Source: Coprobacter secundus (lineage in GTDB: Bacteria; Bacteroidota; Bacteroidia; Bacteroidales; Coprobacteraceae). Taken from it: a DNA stretch of 64,000 nucleotides. Below are positions 1 to 8,672 of this stretch, piece after piece (the first letter of the stretch is position 1; each line of letters starts with the position of its first letter). The DNA lies in contig JTDA01000007.1 in the NCBI GenBank assembly GCA_000803105.1, positions 1-64,000 on the forward strand, read 5' to 3'. The notes beneath the pieces are model-generated. The model saw only the letters and a list, made by a program, of their open reading frames with translations, had not been told where the DNA came from and made no database searches. Position numbers and translations under genes: made by a program.

Positions 1-91
1 AAAGATACCTTTATATACATATTCCCTTTTTCAAAATATGATTAAGGGGATATGTTATAGAAATGACCAAATAAAGAAAAAAGTCTGATAA

Positions 92-275
92 AGCTTAGAT
101 ACTGTCTAAATTTAGCTCAGGTCAGCTTTGAAAGTATCTTTCGAGGATGTTTTTCTATTTTTATGAGGAGGATAACAGGTTATCTGACGAGTGAAAATGG
201 GAAAAAAGACCGAAAGAAAACACTAAAATGACCGGATAATATTTTTCTATTGGGAAGTTTAGATTAGCTCTTAGA
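92..275 (+). repeat. Intergenic palindromic repeat, copy A
   Basis: First copy of a dispersed repeat family (other copies near 3934, 28092, 32731, 47561, 50348, 51245, 56408 and 58891). The left end carries ACTGTCTAAATTTAGCTC and the right end reads, on the other strand, AAGAGCTAATCTAAACTTCC, so the ends are imperfect inverted repeats. Inside, TTTCTTTCGAGGATGTTTTT on the left pairs imperfectly with the GAAAAAAGACCGAAAGAAAA stretch on the right, so the element could fold into one long hairpin with a loop around TATGAGGAGGATAACAGG. It lies 65 bp upstream of the lipoprotein gene that starts at 340. No coding potential is evident. A miniature inverted-repeat element is the best reading, but no transposase for it is in the window. 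Confidence 0.75.
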
Positions 276-339
276 GCCGGTTCCAATTCTGTAAGGCTCA
301 TTTATCAAACTATAAAAAAATATTTTTAAATTTCCTGTA

Positions 340-1725
340 ATGAACAAATCAATTGCAATATGGCTATTGTTCGGACTTATAGGGCTGAGCGCATGTACGA
401 ATACGTCCAGCAGGATATTGTTTGACGGTACCGACGTCGATAATTGGTATACTTCAGGCAATGTCTCTGTAGAAGACAGTATATTGGTAATTTCTGGCCT
501 CGACTCCTATGCCGTGCTGAAAAACAGCAAATACAAAGATTTTGATTTAAATCTAAAAATGCGCACTGTTCAGGGAGGTAAAGGGTTCATCGGCATTCAT
601 ACCGATGACACGGGCAAAGGCTATCGAATTGCCGTTAATAATGATATAAAAGACCCGGTATGGTGGAAGATGACAGGTAGTCTGTTGTCGGTACGTAATC
701 TGACCAAAAGCTTGGTAAAAGATGGACAATGGTTCGATTTGAATATTCGGGTCGAAGGTCAAGCCGTTTCTGTAAAAGTAAATGGAACGGTAGTTGTAGA
801 ATACATTGAACCTGCCCGGCCGTGGCGCATATCTCCTAACGAAAATGCCGTATTGTCAGAAGGTACACTTTCTCTGGTAAGTGAAAGTAAAGGGAATATC
901 GAGTTCAAAGAAATTTCGATAAAGACATTGAACCGTAAAGACATTAATATCCCGGCACAAATAGCTGTTGCTAAAAATGAGCAAGACGACGATATTTTGA
1001 GACTCCACCAAGAAGACTTTCCGGTTCTGGACTACCATGTCCATTTAAAAGGAGGCTTTACTAAAGAAGCTGCGGCAAGGCAATCAAGGCGGACAGGCAT
1101 CAATTATGCCATAGCTCCTAACTGTGGTATAGGATTTACCGTTACTGATGATAAAGGCATATATGCTTTTCTCGACTCTATGCGCACACAGCCGTTTATA
1201 CTGGCTATGCAGGGCGAAGGACGCGAATGGGTAACTACTTTTTCAGAAAAAGCCAGAAATGAGTTTGATTTCATTTTTACAGATGCTCTGACCTTCACCG
1301 ATATGAAGGGCAGGAGAGTACGCCTTTGGATAAATGATGAAGTTATTATTGACGATGAGCAGAAATATATGGATATGATTGTCGATAAGACATGTCAGGT
1401 AATGAAAGAACCCGCTAATATTTTTGTAAATCCTTTTTTCTTGCCCGAACAGATGAGCGACAGGTATGACATGTTCTGGACAGATGAACGCGTAGAAAAA
1501 GTTATCGATGCGATAATAGAAAACGGAAAGGTACTTGAAATAAACGAATTGTACCATATTCCCAGCAAGGCTATTATTGCAAAGGCCAAGAAGGCTGGAG
1601 TGAAATTCAGCTTTGGCTCCAACAATGTAAGTCCGGAAGTCGGACGTTTGGAATATTCTATTCAGATGAAAAAAGAATGTGGCTTGACATCGCAAGATAT
1701 GTATAAGCCTCCGGTTAAATTATAA
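340..1725 (+). CDS. Lipoprotein with 3-keto-disaccharide-hydrolase-like (DUF1080) and PHP-like domains
   Basis: The 461-residue product begins with a lipoprotein signal peptide ending in LSAC (Cys19), so it should be anchored in an envelope membrane. Residues of about 26-195 look like the DUF1080 / 3-keto-disaccharide hydrolase family (LFDGTDVDNW near the start, then a beta-rich laminin-G-like pattern such as GFIGIHTDD and KVNGTVVVEY). From about residue 225 there is a second, PHP-like metal-dependent hydrolase region opening with LDYHVHLKGG, whose histidines could bind metal, and closing with FSFGSNN. The family name implies action on oxidised sugars; the substrate here is unknown. No carbohydrate genes are adjacent. 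A terminator follows at 1755-1789. The domain order, sugar-binding-like module then PHP module, is assigned by eye. Confidence 0.75.
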   Translation: MNKSIAIWLLFGLIGLSACTNTSSRILFDGTDVDNWYTSGNVSVEDSILVISGLDSYAVLKNSKYKDFDLNLKMRTVQGGKGFIGIHTDDTGKGYRIAVNNDIKDPVWWKMTGSLLSVRNLTKSLVKDGQWFDLNIRVEGQAVSVKVNGTVVVEYIEPARPWRISPNENAVLSEGTLSLVSESKGNIEFKEISIKTLNRKDINIPAQIAVAKNEQDDDILRLHQEDFPVLDYHVHLKGGFTKEAAARQSRRTGINYAIAPNCGIGFTVTDDKGIYAFLDSMRTQPFILAMQGEGREWVTTFSEKARNEFDFIFTDALTFTDMKGRRVRLWINDEVIIDDEQKYMDMIVDKTCQVMKEPANIFVNPFFLPEQMSDRYDMFWTDERVEKVIDAIIENGKVLEINELYHIPSKAIIAKAKKAGVKFSFGSNNVSPEVGRLEYSIQMKKECGLTSQDMYKPPVKL

Positions 1726-1754
1726 TAAAGAGGTAATAAAGATTGTTTTTAGGT

Positions 1755-1789
1755 AAAAACGCCCCGTCTTTCTCAAACAGGGCGTTTTT
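1755..1789. terminator. Bidirectional rho-independent terminator
   Basis: A 10-bp perfect stem, AAAAACGCCC paired with GGGCGTTTTT, surrounds a 15-nt loop. It has a T-run on either strand, so it can end both the lipoprotein gene to its left and the convergent dehydrogenase gene to its right. Confidence 0.9.
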
Positions 1790-1887
1790 GTTTATTATCA
1801 AGAGACAGCCGTACAATTTGCACAACTGGCTCTAAAGAAATTTTTTTATCCACGAGACTGGACAAAGAATTCTATCCACAAAATTAT

Positions 1888-2847
1888 CTACAAATTAGTT
1901 ACACTGTTTTTAGTACCTCCGTTCATAAAGCTCCTGAGGTTGTCGACAGCAATGCCCATTAATCGGTTACGTGCTTCAAATGTGGCCCATGCAATATGTG
2001 GAGTGATAAAACAATTCCGGGCAGTCAATAGCGGATTATCGGCTTTAGGAGGCTCGTTGGAAAGAACATCGACTCCGGCAGCAAATATTTTTTTACTGTT
2101 CAATGCTTGTGCAAGGTCAGTTTCATTGACTAATGGTCCCCGACTGGTATTGATAAGAATGGCAGTCGGTTTCATCATGTCGAGCACTTCTTTGTTTACA
2201 AAATTTCGAGTTTCAGGAGTCAACGGACTATGTAATGAGAGCACGTCACTCCGTTTGAACAACTCAGCTTTTGACACCGATACAATGTTTTCAGGCAATT
2301 GGCTTTGTTCCTTTGACGTAAAAGCGATGACTTTCATACCAAAAGCCAATGCAGCGTTAGCTACAGCCATTCCGATATGGCCCAGCCCGACAATACCCAT
2401 CGTTTTCCCGCTCAATTCGAAAAGGGGAGTATCCCAGAACGTAAAATCAGGACAATTGGTCCACTTTCCGTTTTTTACCTCATTCGTATAGTGGGCTATC
2501 CGGTTCGAAATATTCAGTAAGTGGGCAAATACCATCTGGACAACTGAGTCTGTACTATATGCTGGTATATTGGTTACGGTTATACCCATATCTTTAGCTG
2601 CACCGATATCGATGATATTATACCCAGTTGCCAAAACCCCGATATATTTCAAGTGCGGTAAAGACTCCATTATCTCCCTTTTAATACCTACTTTATTTGT
2701 CAAGATAGCATCAGCATATTTAGCACGTTCGATAATCAATTCTTTCGGAGTGCGTTCATATACCATACATTCGCCGAGTTCTTCCAACCCTTTCCAGGAA
2801 AGGTCTCCCGGATTCAAAGAATATCCGTCTAAAACAACAATTTTCAT
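1888..2847 (-). CDS. D-2-hydroxyacid dehydrogenase (glycerate/hydroxypyruvate-type)
   Basis: This 319-residue cytosolic enzyme belongs to the D-isomer-specific 2-hydroxyacid dehydrogenases, which reduce 2-keto acids with NAD(P)H. The Rossmann motif GLGHIG is near residue 155, followed by the usual downstream signatures HSPLTPETRNF, NTSRGPLVNE (catalytic Arg region), VDVLSNEPP (catalytic Glu) and TPHIAW (catalytic His). All are present and the length is normal, so the enzyme looks intact. The closest functional name is glycerate (hydroxypyruvate) dehydrogenase, but substrate cannot be read from the sequence. A TATATTTG -7 box lies on the minus strand at 2930-2937, giving a leader of roughly 75 nt. 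The gene appears monocistronic. Confidence 0.88.
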   Translation of the reverse strand: MKIVVLDGYSLNPGDLSWKGLEELGECMVYERTPKELIIERAKYADAILTNKVGIKREIMESLPHLKYIGVLATGYNIIDIGAAKDMGITVTNIPAYSTDSVVQMVFAHLLNISNRIAHYTNEVKNGKWTNCPDFTFWDTPLFELSGKTMGIVGLGHIGMAVANAALAFGMKVIAFTSKEQSQLPENIVSVSKAELFKRSDVLSLHSPLTPETRNFVNKEVLDMMKPTAILINTSRGPLVNETDLAQALNSKKIFAAGVDVLSNEPPKADNPLLTARNCFITPHIAWATFEARNRLMGIAVDNLRSFMNGGTKNSVTNL

Positions 2848-2929
2848 GTACCTTTTATTTTTATATGATTCAAAAACGACAATTTAAGAACTGTAAAGAA
2901 AAAATAATCTCGGCAATTCCAACAGTTCG

Positions 2930-2937
2930 CAAATATA
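2930..2937 (-). promoter_or_regulatory. -7 box for the hydroxyacid dehydrogenase gene
   Basis: TATATTTG on the minus strand matches the Bacteroidetes TAnnTTTG consensus. It sits 82 bp upstream of the start codon at 2847. No clear TTTG -33 element was found at the usual spacing. Confidence 0.45.
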
Positions 2938-3046
2938 TACAAAATACAATTCAGAATGTTTATCGGCCTTAAATAAGTCATCTTCTTTTTTATAAAATTC
3001 ATCGCCCTTTTGGCATGTAGGATGATATAGGATAATAGAAAATTTT

Positions 3047-3054
3047 TAACTTTG
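3047..3054 (+). promoter_or_regulatory. -7 box that favours the later start of the next gene
   Basis: TAACTTTG fits the Bacteroidetes -7 consensus. Transcription would begin at about 3058-3061, after the possible ATG at 3056, so translation should begin at the ATG at 3086. Confidence 0.6.
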
Positions 3055-3085
3055 CATGTACGTTAATATAAAAAACGAAAACAGG

Positions 3086-3925
3086 ATGAAAAAATGGGTA
3101 TATGCAATATCTGTTGTTGCAATTATAGTTTCTTGTACAGGCAAAAATAATAAGGCCGAAGAGCAATATAAAAAAGCAGAATTGCTTTTTGAACAAGGTG
3201 AACATAATAGAGCAAAAGAAGTAATTGACAGTATTGAAATTCTGTATCCCAACTCATTTGATGAGATAAAACAAGGTATGCAATTGATGCGTAAGATAAA
3301 TTTGAAAGAATACGAACGTAACCTGGCTTATGCAGACAGTATGTTGCAAGTAAGAAAGGACGATGTAGAACGTTTGAAGAAAGAATTTTACTTAGAAAAG
3401 GACGCCAAATATCAAGAAGAAGGAAATTATATATACAAGACCGAAAAGAATGCCGGTGTTATAAAACGCAGCTATGTACGAGCACAAGTAAGCGAACAGG
3501 GCCAAATGATGATTTCAAGCGTTTATTTTGGCCCGTCAGGTTTGAAGCACCAATCCATGCGCGTAGAAGCTCCTGACGGAACTTATGCTTTGACTGCTGT
3601 CATACCATACGATGGAGCACGTAATTTTAGTTTTACCAACGATGGCAATACGACAGAAGTCGTTACTTATAAAGGCCCTCAAATGATGTCGGTGGCCAAT
3701 TTCATTTATAATACTTCTGGTAAAATAAAAGTCAGTTATGAAGGCAAAAGACCATATTCGTTCTATCTCGACGACCGCTCCCGTAAAATGATTAATACTT
3801 CATACGAATTAGCTTCGGCTATGCGTGCGGTAAAGGATTTTACACGTGAACAAGCCATTGCTTCCAAGACTGTAGAAGTGTTGCGTCGTCAGATTGCAGA
3901 AAAAGAAGCAGAATTGAAGAAATAA
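3086..3925 (+). CDS. Hypothetical lipoprotein with helical ends
   Basis: From the ATG at 3086 the product is 279 residues and starts with a typical short lipoprotein signal, MKKWVYAISVVAIIVSC, with Cys17 as the lipid site. An in-frame ATG at 3056 would bury this signal and precedes the expected transcription start. Residues of about 20-100 are helical and repeat-like (EQYKKAELLFEQGEHNRAKE resembles a TPR helix pair). The middle is beta-rich (VRAQVSEQGQMMISSVYFG) and the last 35 residues are a charged coiled coil. Similar Bacteroidetes lipoproteins of unknown function exist. Function is not assigned. Repeat copy B begins 8 bp after the stop. Confidence 0.8.
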   Translation: MKKWVYAISVVAIIVSCTGKNNKAEEQYKKAELLFEQGEHNRAKEVIDSIEILYPNSFDEIKQGMQLMRKINLKEYERNLAYADSMLQVRKDDVERLKKEFYLEKDAKYQEEGNYIYKTEKNAGVIKRSYVRAQVSEQGQMMISSVYFGPSGLKHQSMRVEAPDGTYALTAVIPYDGARNFSFTNDGNTTEVVTYKGPQMMSVANFIYNTSGKIKVSYEGKRPYSFYLDDRSRKMINTSYELASAMRAVKDFTREQAIASKTVEVLRRQIAEKEAELKK

Positions 3926-3933
3926 TAATTTCT

Positions 3934-4117
3934 TAGAGCCCCCTGTCTAAATTTTACTCGAGGTCAAGTTTGAGAGCTTCTTTCAGGTCTCTCAGGATGT
4001 CTTTTTGTTTTTATGAAGAGGTCAACAGACTATCTGACGAATGAAAACAGAAAAAAGACCAAGAAAAAACACAAAAAGACCTGATGATATTTTCTTATTG
4101 AAAAAATTAAACGGTTC
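3934..4117 (+). repeat. Intergenic palindromic repeat, copy B
   Basis: This copy fills the gap between two convergent genes. The left end is TAGAGCCCCCTGTCTAAATT. The right end, on the opposite strand, is TAGGAACCGTTTAATTTTTT, so the ends are imperfect inverted repeats. The core shares AGGATGTCTTTTTGTTTTTA and ACTATCTGACGAATGAAAAC with copy A. Because it forms a long hairpin it may also end transcription from either side. Confidence 0.8.
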
Positions 4118-4196
4118 CTATATTTCCCCGGAAAACGAGATTCCGGAAGGAAATAAATAAGATGGCCATTTCGTCCGAGAGATTTAGATACATCCT

Positions 4197-5519
4197 TTAT
4201 TCTTTATACTTTATCCACTTGGCAATTTCCTTATAGCCGATTTTTTTTCCATACATCAGAATGCCTACACGATAGATGCGGCTCGAAATCCAGATTGCAC
4301 CGATAAATGAGGCAAATAAAATGGCAAGCGACAATACGATTTGCCAGGCAGGTACTCCGAACGGAATGCGTACCATCATTACAATAGGGGAGGTGAATGG
4401 AAATAATGAACTCCACAATGCAATACCGCTGTCAGGAGACTGTGCACTGTATATCCCGAGATATAGCGCAACAATAATGATGACTGTTACAGGTACCATA
4501 AATTGTTGAGTATCAGACTCACTATCGACAGCCGAGCCGATAGCTGCAAATAGAGAGGAATACAGCATATAACCGCCAATAAAAAACAAGATAAAGCAGA
4601 TAAACAATTCGGGAAAATGAATACCATTTATCAGATACTCGATATTGTCGAATGCTTCGGAAGGAAGCGTTGTTGCCGGTAAACCCTGCATTGAGCTTAG
4701 GGCATTTGTAGCTTCTGTACTCATTTTACCGGCACCAAACAATATTCCCATAGGAAAAATGATACCGGTGATGAATATAGCCCAGATGATAAATTGCGTA
4801 AGTCCTACCAGACCGATAGCCGTTATCTTGCCAAACATCAAGTCAAAAGGTTTTACGGACGATACCATGACTTCAACAATGCGGCTGGTCTTTTCCTGCA
4901 TTACCGCCTGCATTACTTGTACACCGTACAATAATAGGAACATATAAATGGCTATAGTCGAAATAATACCGATAATTGTAGCAAGTTCTGTAGAAGTTTC
5001 AGCCTCTGTCCCGTCTTCTTCGAGGCGTATAGTAGCTATATTTATATTTGTTTTCGAATCGGCAATGAGCTTTTTTATGTCAGGAATATTATATGACGCT
5101 ATTTTTTCCTCTGTCAAATAAGTATTTATAAGCTGTTCTACAGTGCTTTTAAAATCAACATTAACTTGTTTCTCAGAATAAATGACAATCCCCTTCGGGT
5201 TATTTAATAAATTGTCAGATATGACAATGTAAGCATACGTTTCTTCACTGTCTCCGTCTGTATCATATCGGGGAGTTATATGCTGAGTAGTATAGTGGAA
5301 AGAGTAATTGCCGGTGTCGGTAAATACACTTTCGTACAATCCGGTTTGGTCTGCAATTACGATATTCCGGTGTTCATTGTCCCCGGCTTTAGCCAGCCAT
5401 GTCGGTACCAGCATGACAGCAATAAATAGGAGAGGAGTAAGCAAAGTCATAAGGATAAACGATTTTTTCTTTACCCTTGACAGATATTCTTGTTGTATGA
5501 TGAGTGATATCTTATTCAT
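4197..5519 (-). CDS. ABC-2 type exporter permease (NatB-like)
   Basis: Membrane subunit of an ABC exporter, paired with the ATPase encoded just upstream. From the ATG at 5519 it is 440 residues. An N-terminal membrane helix (about 20-45) is followed by an extracytoplasmic domain of about 130 residues, then about five helices in the C-terminal half, the layout of NatB/ABC-2 permeases that extrude Na+ or unknown substrates. The start at 5519 overlaps the ATPase stop by 8 bp (ATGAATAA), which suggests translational coupling; an alternative start lies at 5531. The substrate is not known. The order dnaG - ATPase - permease on one strand suggests co-transcription. Confidence 0.83.
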   Translation of the reverse strand: MNKISLIIQQEYLSRVKKKSFILMTLLTPLLFIAVMLVPTWLAKAGDNEHRNIVIADQTGLYESVFTDTGNYSFHYTTQHITPRYDTDGDSEETYAYIVISDNLLNNPKGIVIYSEKQVNVDFKSTVEQLINTYLTEEKIASYNIPDIKKLIADSKTNINIATIRLEEDGTEAETSTELATIIGIISTIAIYMFLLLYGVQVMQAVMQEKTSRIVEVMVSSVKPFDLMFGKITAIGLVGLTQFIIWAIFITGIIFPMGILFGAGKMSTEATNALSSMQGLPATTLPSEAFDNIEYLINGIHFPELFICFILFFIGGYMLYSSLFAAIGSAVDSESDTQQFMVPVTVIIIVALYLGIYSAQSPDSGIALWSSLFPFTSPIVMMVRIPFGVPAWQIVLSLAILFASFIGAIWISSRIYRVGILMYGKKIGYKEIAKWIKYKE

Positions 5520-6426
5520 ATAGATTTGCATTTACGGTATCGATAAATATCTCATTCATAGTCGGTAGTATCTCTTCAAAAGCCGATAGCTGGCACAACC
5601 GTGCCAAATGCAAGATAAGCTCCGAAGGAGCAAGATTTCCGTTTTTCATGACAATACTCTCAACATAATCACCTTTTTGTCGTTTATCGATGATTTTATA
5701 TTCATGACTCAAAGATTCGGGGAGAGGAGCAGCAGTACGTATACGGAAAAGGTTTTTCTTATGTCTCTCTCTGATATCATGTACATGGCCCGATAATACA
5801 GCCTTAGAACGGTTTATTAACGTGATTTCATCACAAAGTTCCTCCACCGAATTCATATTATGAGTAGAAAATATAACAGTAGCACCTTTTTCCTTCAATT
5901 CTAATATTTCCTGTTTCAATAAGTTGGCATTCACAGGGTCAAAGCCGCTGAAAGGTTCGTCAAAAATCAATAATTCCGGTTTATGTATGACTGTAGTAAT
6001 AAATTGTATTTTTTGCTGCATACCTTTAGATAGCTCTTCGACTCTCTTTTTTTCCCAGTTTCCGATACCGAATTTTTCGAGCCAATAATGCATCTCATGT
6101 TGAGCATCGTTTTTGCTCATACCTTTCAGCCGGGCTAAGTAAACAATCTGTTCACCCACTTTCATTTTTTTATACAGACCACGCTCTTCCGGCAAGTAAC
6201 CGATGCGTGATATATCTTCCTCGCACAGGCACCGTTCCCTAATATTGACGATTCCGCTATCCGGAGCTGTTATCTGGTTGATAATACGTATAAGAGTTGT
6301 CTTGCCTGCACCATTAGGCCCCAGTAGCCCGTAAATACAATTTTCCGGAACCTGTACAGTTACACCATCCAAAGCACGGTGATTTTCATATTGCTTTATA
6401 ATGTTGAGAGCCTCCAGATAGTACAT
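5512..6426 (-). CDS. ABC transporter ATP-binding protein (NatA-like)
   Basis: ATPase subunit driving the neighbouring ABC-2 permease. From MYYLEALNIIKQYENHRALD the product is 304 residues. It shows Walker A GPNGAGKTTL, signature LSKGMQQ, Walker B LLIFDEPFSGFDP and the switch His in FSTHNM. The C-terminal 80 residues form the extra domain common in NatA/DrrA-type ATPases. The start at 6426 is preferred because the 14 extra residues of the upstream ATG (6468) are not part of the family and would overlap dnaG; with 6426 the gap to dnaG is 16 bp. Confidence 0.9.
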   Translation of the reverse strand: MYYLEALNIIKQYENHRALDGVTVQVPENCIYGLLGPNGAGKTTLIRIINQITAPDSGIVNIRERCLCEEDISRIGYLPEERGLYKKMKVGEQIVYLARLKGMSKNDAQHEMHYWLEKFGIGNWEKKRVEELSKGMQQKIQFITTVIHKPELLIFDEPFSGFDPVNANLLKQEILELKEKGATVIFSTHNMNSVEELCDEITLINRSKAVLSGHVHDIRERHKKNLFRIRTAAPLPESLSHEYKIIDKRQKGDYVESIVMKNGNLAPSELILHLARLCQLSAFEEILPTMNEIFIDTVNANLYE

Positions 6427-6442
6427 AAATGATATTATTTTT

Positions 6443-8443
6443 TTACAGAGGGCTGATGATACGTTCACCCAATTGTTTGGCTAAAGCAGCTTTCACTCCG
6501 TTCAAAGCTGTTATTTCACTCATTAGTTCGGTAATACGAGCAGTATCTTTCTCTTTTCCAGCTTTCTTTATTTCATCTCTCAGTTTTTTGATATTCATAC
6601 ATACGATGGCATTTTTCAGTTCAAACAAAGCTCTGGGAACAAGCTCGGCAAGTCGCTCTTCCTCGGTCTCTACCTTTTGAAATTTTGTATGTATTTTACT
6701 GAGCTGATATTTTTCACTTACCATATCCACCGCAGTTTTACTTATTTCCGGGTCAGGATGTGACAGGAAATACCGTTCCAGATGTTCTCCTTCACTCTCA
6801 TACTTATCGACAGCTTCACGGGCCATTTGCGAATATAACGGGTGTTGAAACTCTATCTCGTCCTGTTGAAGGTCAGCCATGATATAAGGCAATACAGCCC
6901 AGTCGAAAGTTTGGCCCGTTTCCTCATCCGGACAACTGAAAATTATCCGATGTCCGTAACGTATCATATATCTTACCAGAGACCGCTCAAAAGTATCCAG
7001 TGGAGATGCTGCTCTTCTTCTTGGAAGGTCGGGGGCGTTTTCAGAAGAAATATCCTGTTCTGTATTATCGTCCGACTTTTTGGTAACTTCAGCCTCCGCT
7101 GCAATATTGTCTTTAGACGGAGTATTCTCCTTGGTTATTTGGTCGAATTTCTTCTTATTGACTTCCCGCAAGAGAATCTCCTCGTTCACATCAAGCAAAC
7201 GGCTACACTCTTTGGTATATACCGAACGGACAATGGCATCGGGAATAATTGAGATACTCTGTACAATATCTGTAATCAAGGCAGCCCGTTTTATCGGGTC
7301 CTCTCCGGCACTCTCCAATAGAAGATTAGTTTTGAAACGAATAAAGTCCACTTCATGACTTTTGATATACTCTGTAAAGGATGCAGCACTCTGTTTTCTG
7401 GAAAACGAGTCCGGGTCATCACCGTCGGGCAACAACACGACCTTGATATTCATCCCCTCTTTCAAAATCAGGTCTATACCTCGCAAAGAAGCCTTTATTC
7501 CCGCAGCATCACCGTCATATAATACGATAATATTATTGGTAAACCGATGTATCAGCCGTATTTGGCCTGGAGTAAGTGAAGTTCCGGATGAAGCTACGAC
7601 ATTTTCGATGCCGGACTGGTGCATCGACAATACATCAGTATATCCCTCCACCAGAAAACAACAATCGTTTTTCACAATAGATTGTTTCGCATGATATATA
7701 CCGTACAATTCATTGCTTTTATGGTAAACCTCCGATTCAGGAGAGTTTACATACTTGGCCATTTTATCGTCCTTTTTCAAGATACGACCGCCAAAAGCAA
7801 GTACTTTACCCGACAAGCTGAAGACAGGAAAAATCACACGTCCGCGAAAACGGTCGCTGACATAGCCGTTTTGTCCCTCAAGACATAGTCCGGTTTTCAA
7901 TAAATAATCTTTTTTATAACCTCTCTTTTCTGCCTCTTTAAAGAGGGCGTCTCGCTGTTCGAGAGAATAACCGAGCGAAAATTTTTTGATAATATCATCC
8001 CTAAACCCTCTCTCGTGAAAATAAGCAAGTCCTACCGAACGACCCTCAGCATGTTCAAATAGAATATTGGTAAAGTATTCTTGTGCAAAGCTATTGACGA
8101 TGAGCATACTTTCCCGGTCACTTTGCATCTGCTTTTCTTCATCGGTAAGCTCCCGTTCTTTAATCTCGATATTATACTTTTTCGCCAGATATTTCAATGC
8201 CTCATAATACGAAAGCTGTTCATGCTCCATAATAAAATGAACAGCACTTCCTCCCTTGCCGCAACTGAAACATTTACATATACCTTTCGATGGGGATACG
8301 CTGAACGATGGCGTCTTTTCATCATGAAATGGACACAGTCCTATATAATTTACCCCCCTCTTTCGCAGGGTAACGAAATCAGAGACTACATCCAGAATAT
8401 TAGCAGCATTAATAATCCTATCAACGGTTGCTTGGTCTATCAT
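6443..8443 (-). CDS. dnaG: DNA primase
   Basis: Replication primase that lays down RNA primers with the DnaB helicase. The product, 666 residues from MIDQATVDRI, has the N-terminal CHC2 zinc-binding domain (CPFHDEKTPSF followed by CKCFSCGKGG, about residues 37-65), the catalytic core and a TOPRIM fold with FLVEGYTD and VLYDGDAAG. The C-terminal part (about 470-666) is the divergent helicase-binding region, rich in charged helices. The upstream ATG at 8488 adds 15 residues that are not typical of the family, so 8443 is used. The gene is followed by natA-like and natB-like genes on the same strand. Confidence 0.96.
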   Translation of the reverse strand: MIDQATVDRIINAANILDVVSDFVTLRKRGVNYIGLCPFHDEKTPSFSVSPSKGICKCFSCGKGGSAVHFIMEHEQLSYYEALKYLAKKYNIEIKERELTDEEKQMQSDRESMLIVNSFAQEYFTNILFEHAEGRSVGLAYFHERGFRDDIIKKFSLGYSLEQRDALFKEAEKRGYKKDYLLKTGLCLEGQNGYVSDRFRGRVIFPVFSLSGKVLAFGGRILKKDDKMAKYVNSPESEVYHKSNELYGIYHAKQSIVKNDCCFLVEGYTDVLSMHQSGIENVVASSGTSLTPGQIRLIHRFTNNIIVLYDGDAAGIKASLRGIDLILKEGMNIKVVLLPDGDDPDSFSRKQSAASFTEYIKSHEVDFIRFKTNLLLESAGEDPIKRAALITDIVQSISIIPDAIVRSVYTKECSRLLDVNEEILLREVNKKKFDQITKENTPSKDNIAAEAEVTKKSDDNTEQDISSENAPDLPRRRAASPLDTFERSLVRYMIRYGHRIIFSCPDEETGQTFDWAVLPYIMADLQQDEIEFQHPLYSQMAREAVDKYESEGEHLERYFLSHPDPEISKTAVDMVSEKYQLSKIHTKFQKVETEEERLAELVPRALFELKNAIVCMNIKKLRDEIKKAGKEKDTARITELMSEITALNGVKAALAKQLGERIISPL

Positions 8444-8563
8444 TTTCTTTACTTCCTTTCGGCAACGAAGATAATTAATTAATTGCAAAGGGGGAGGCTA
8501 CAAGTATATTTAAATTTTCCAAAAATAGAGTGAAGCCCATATCTTCTTATCATATTATACAAC

Positions 8564-8605
8564 AATCCTCCTGCTTTATTTTCAAATAACAAGAACAGGA
8601 GGATT
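8564..8605 (-). terminator. Hairpin after the secreted-protein gene
   Basis: A 10-bp perfect stem (AATCCTCCTG / CAGGAGGATT) lies between the end of the T9SS-tailed gene and the start of dnaG. The following T-run is weak (GTTGTAT), so termination is likely but not certain. Confidence 0.5.
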
Positions 8606-8672
8606 TTCTGAAAAAAGAGTTTAGAGCCGTAAGACCTTTTATTTTCAAATTTTATTTCAAAAAATTTTCTTT

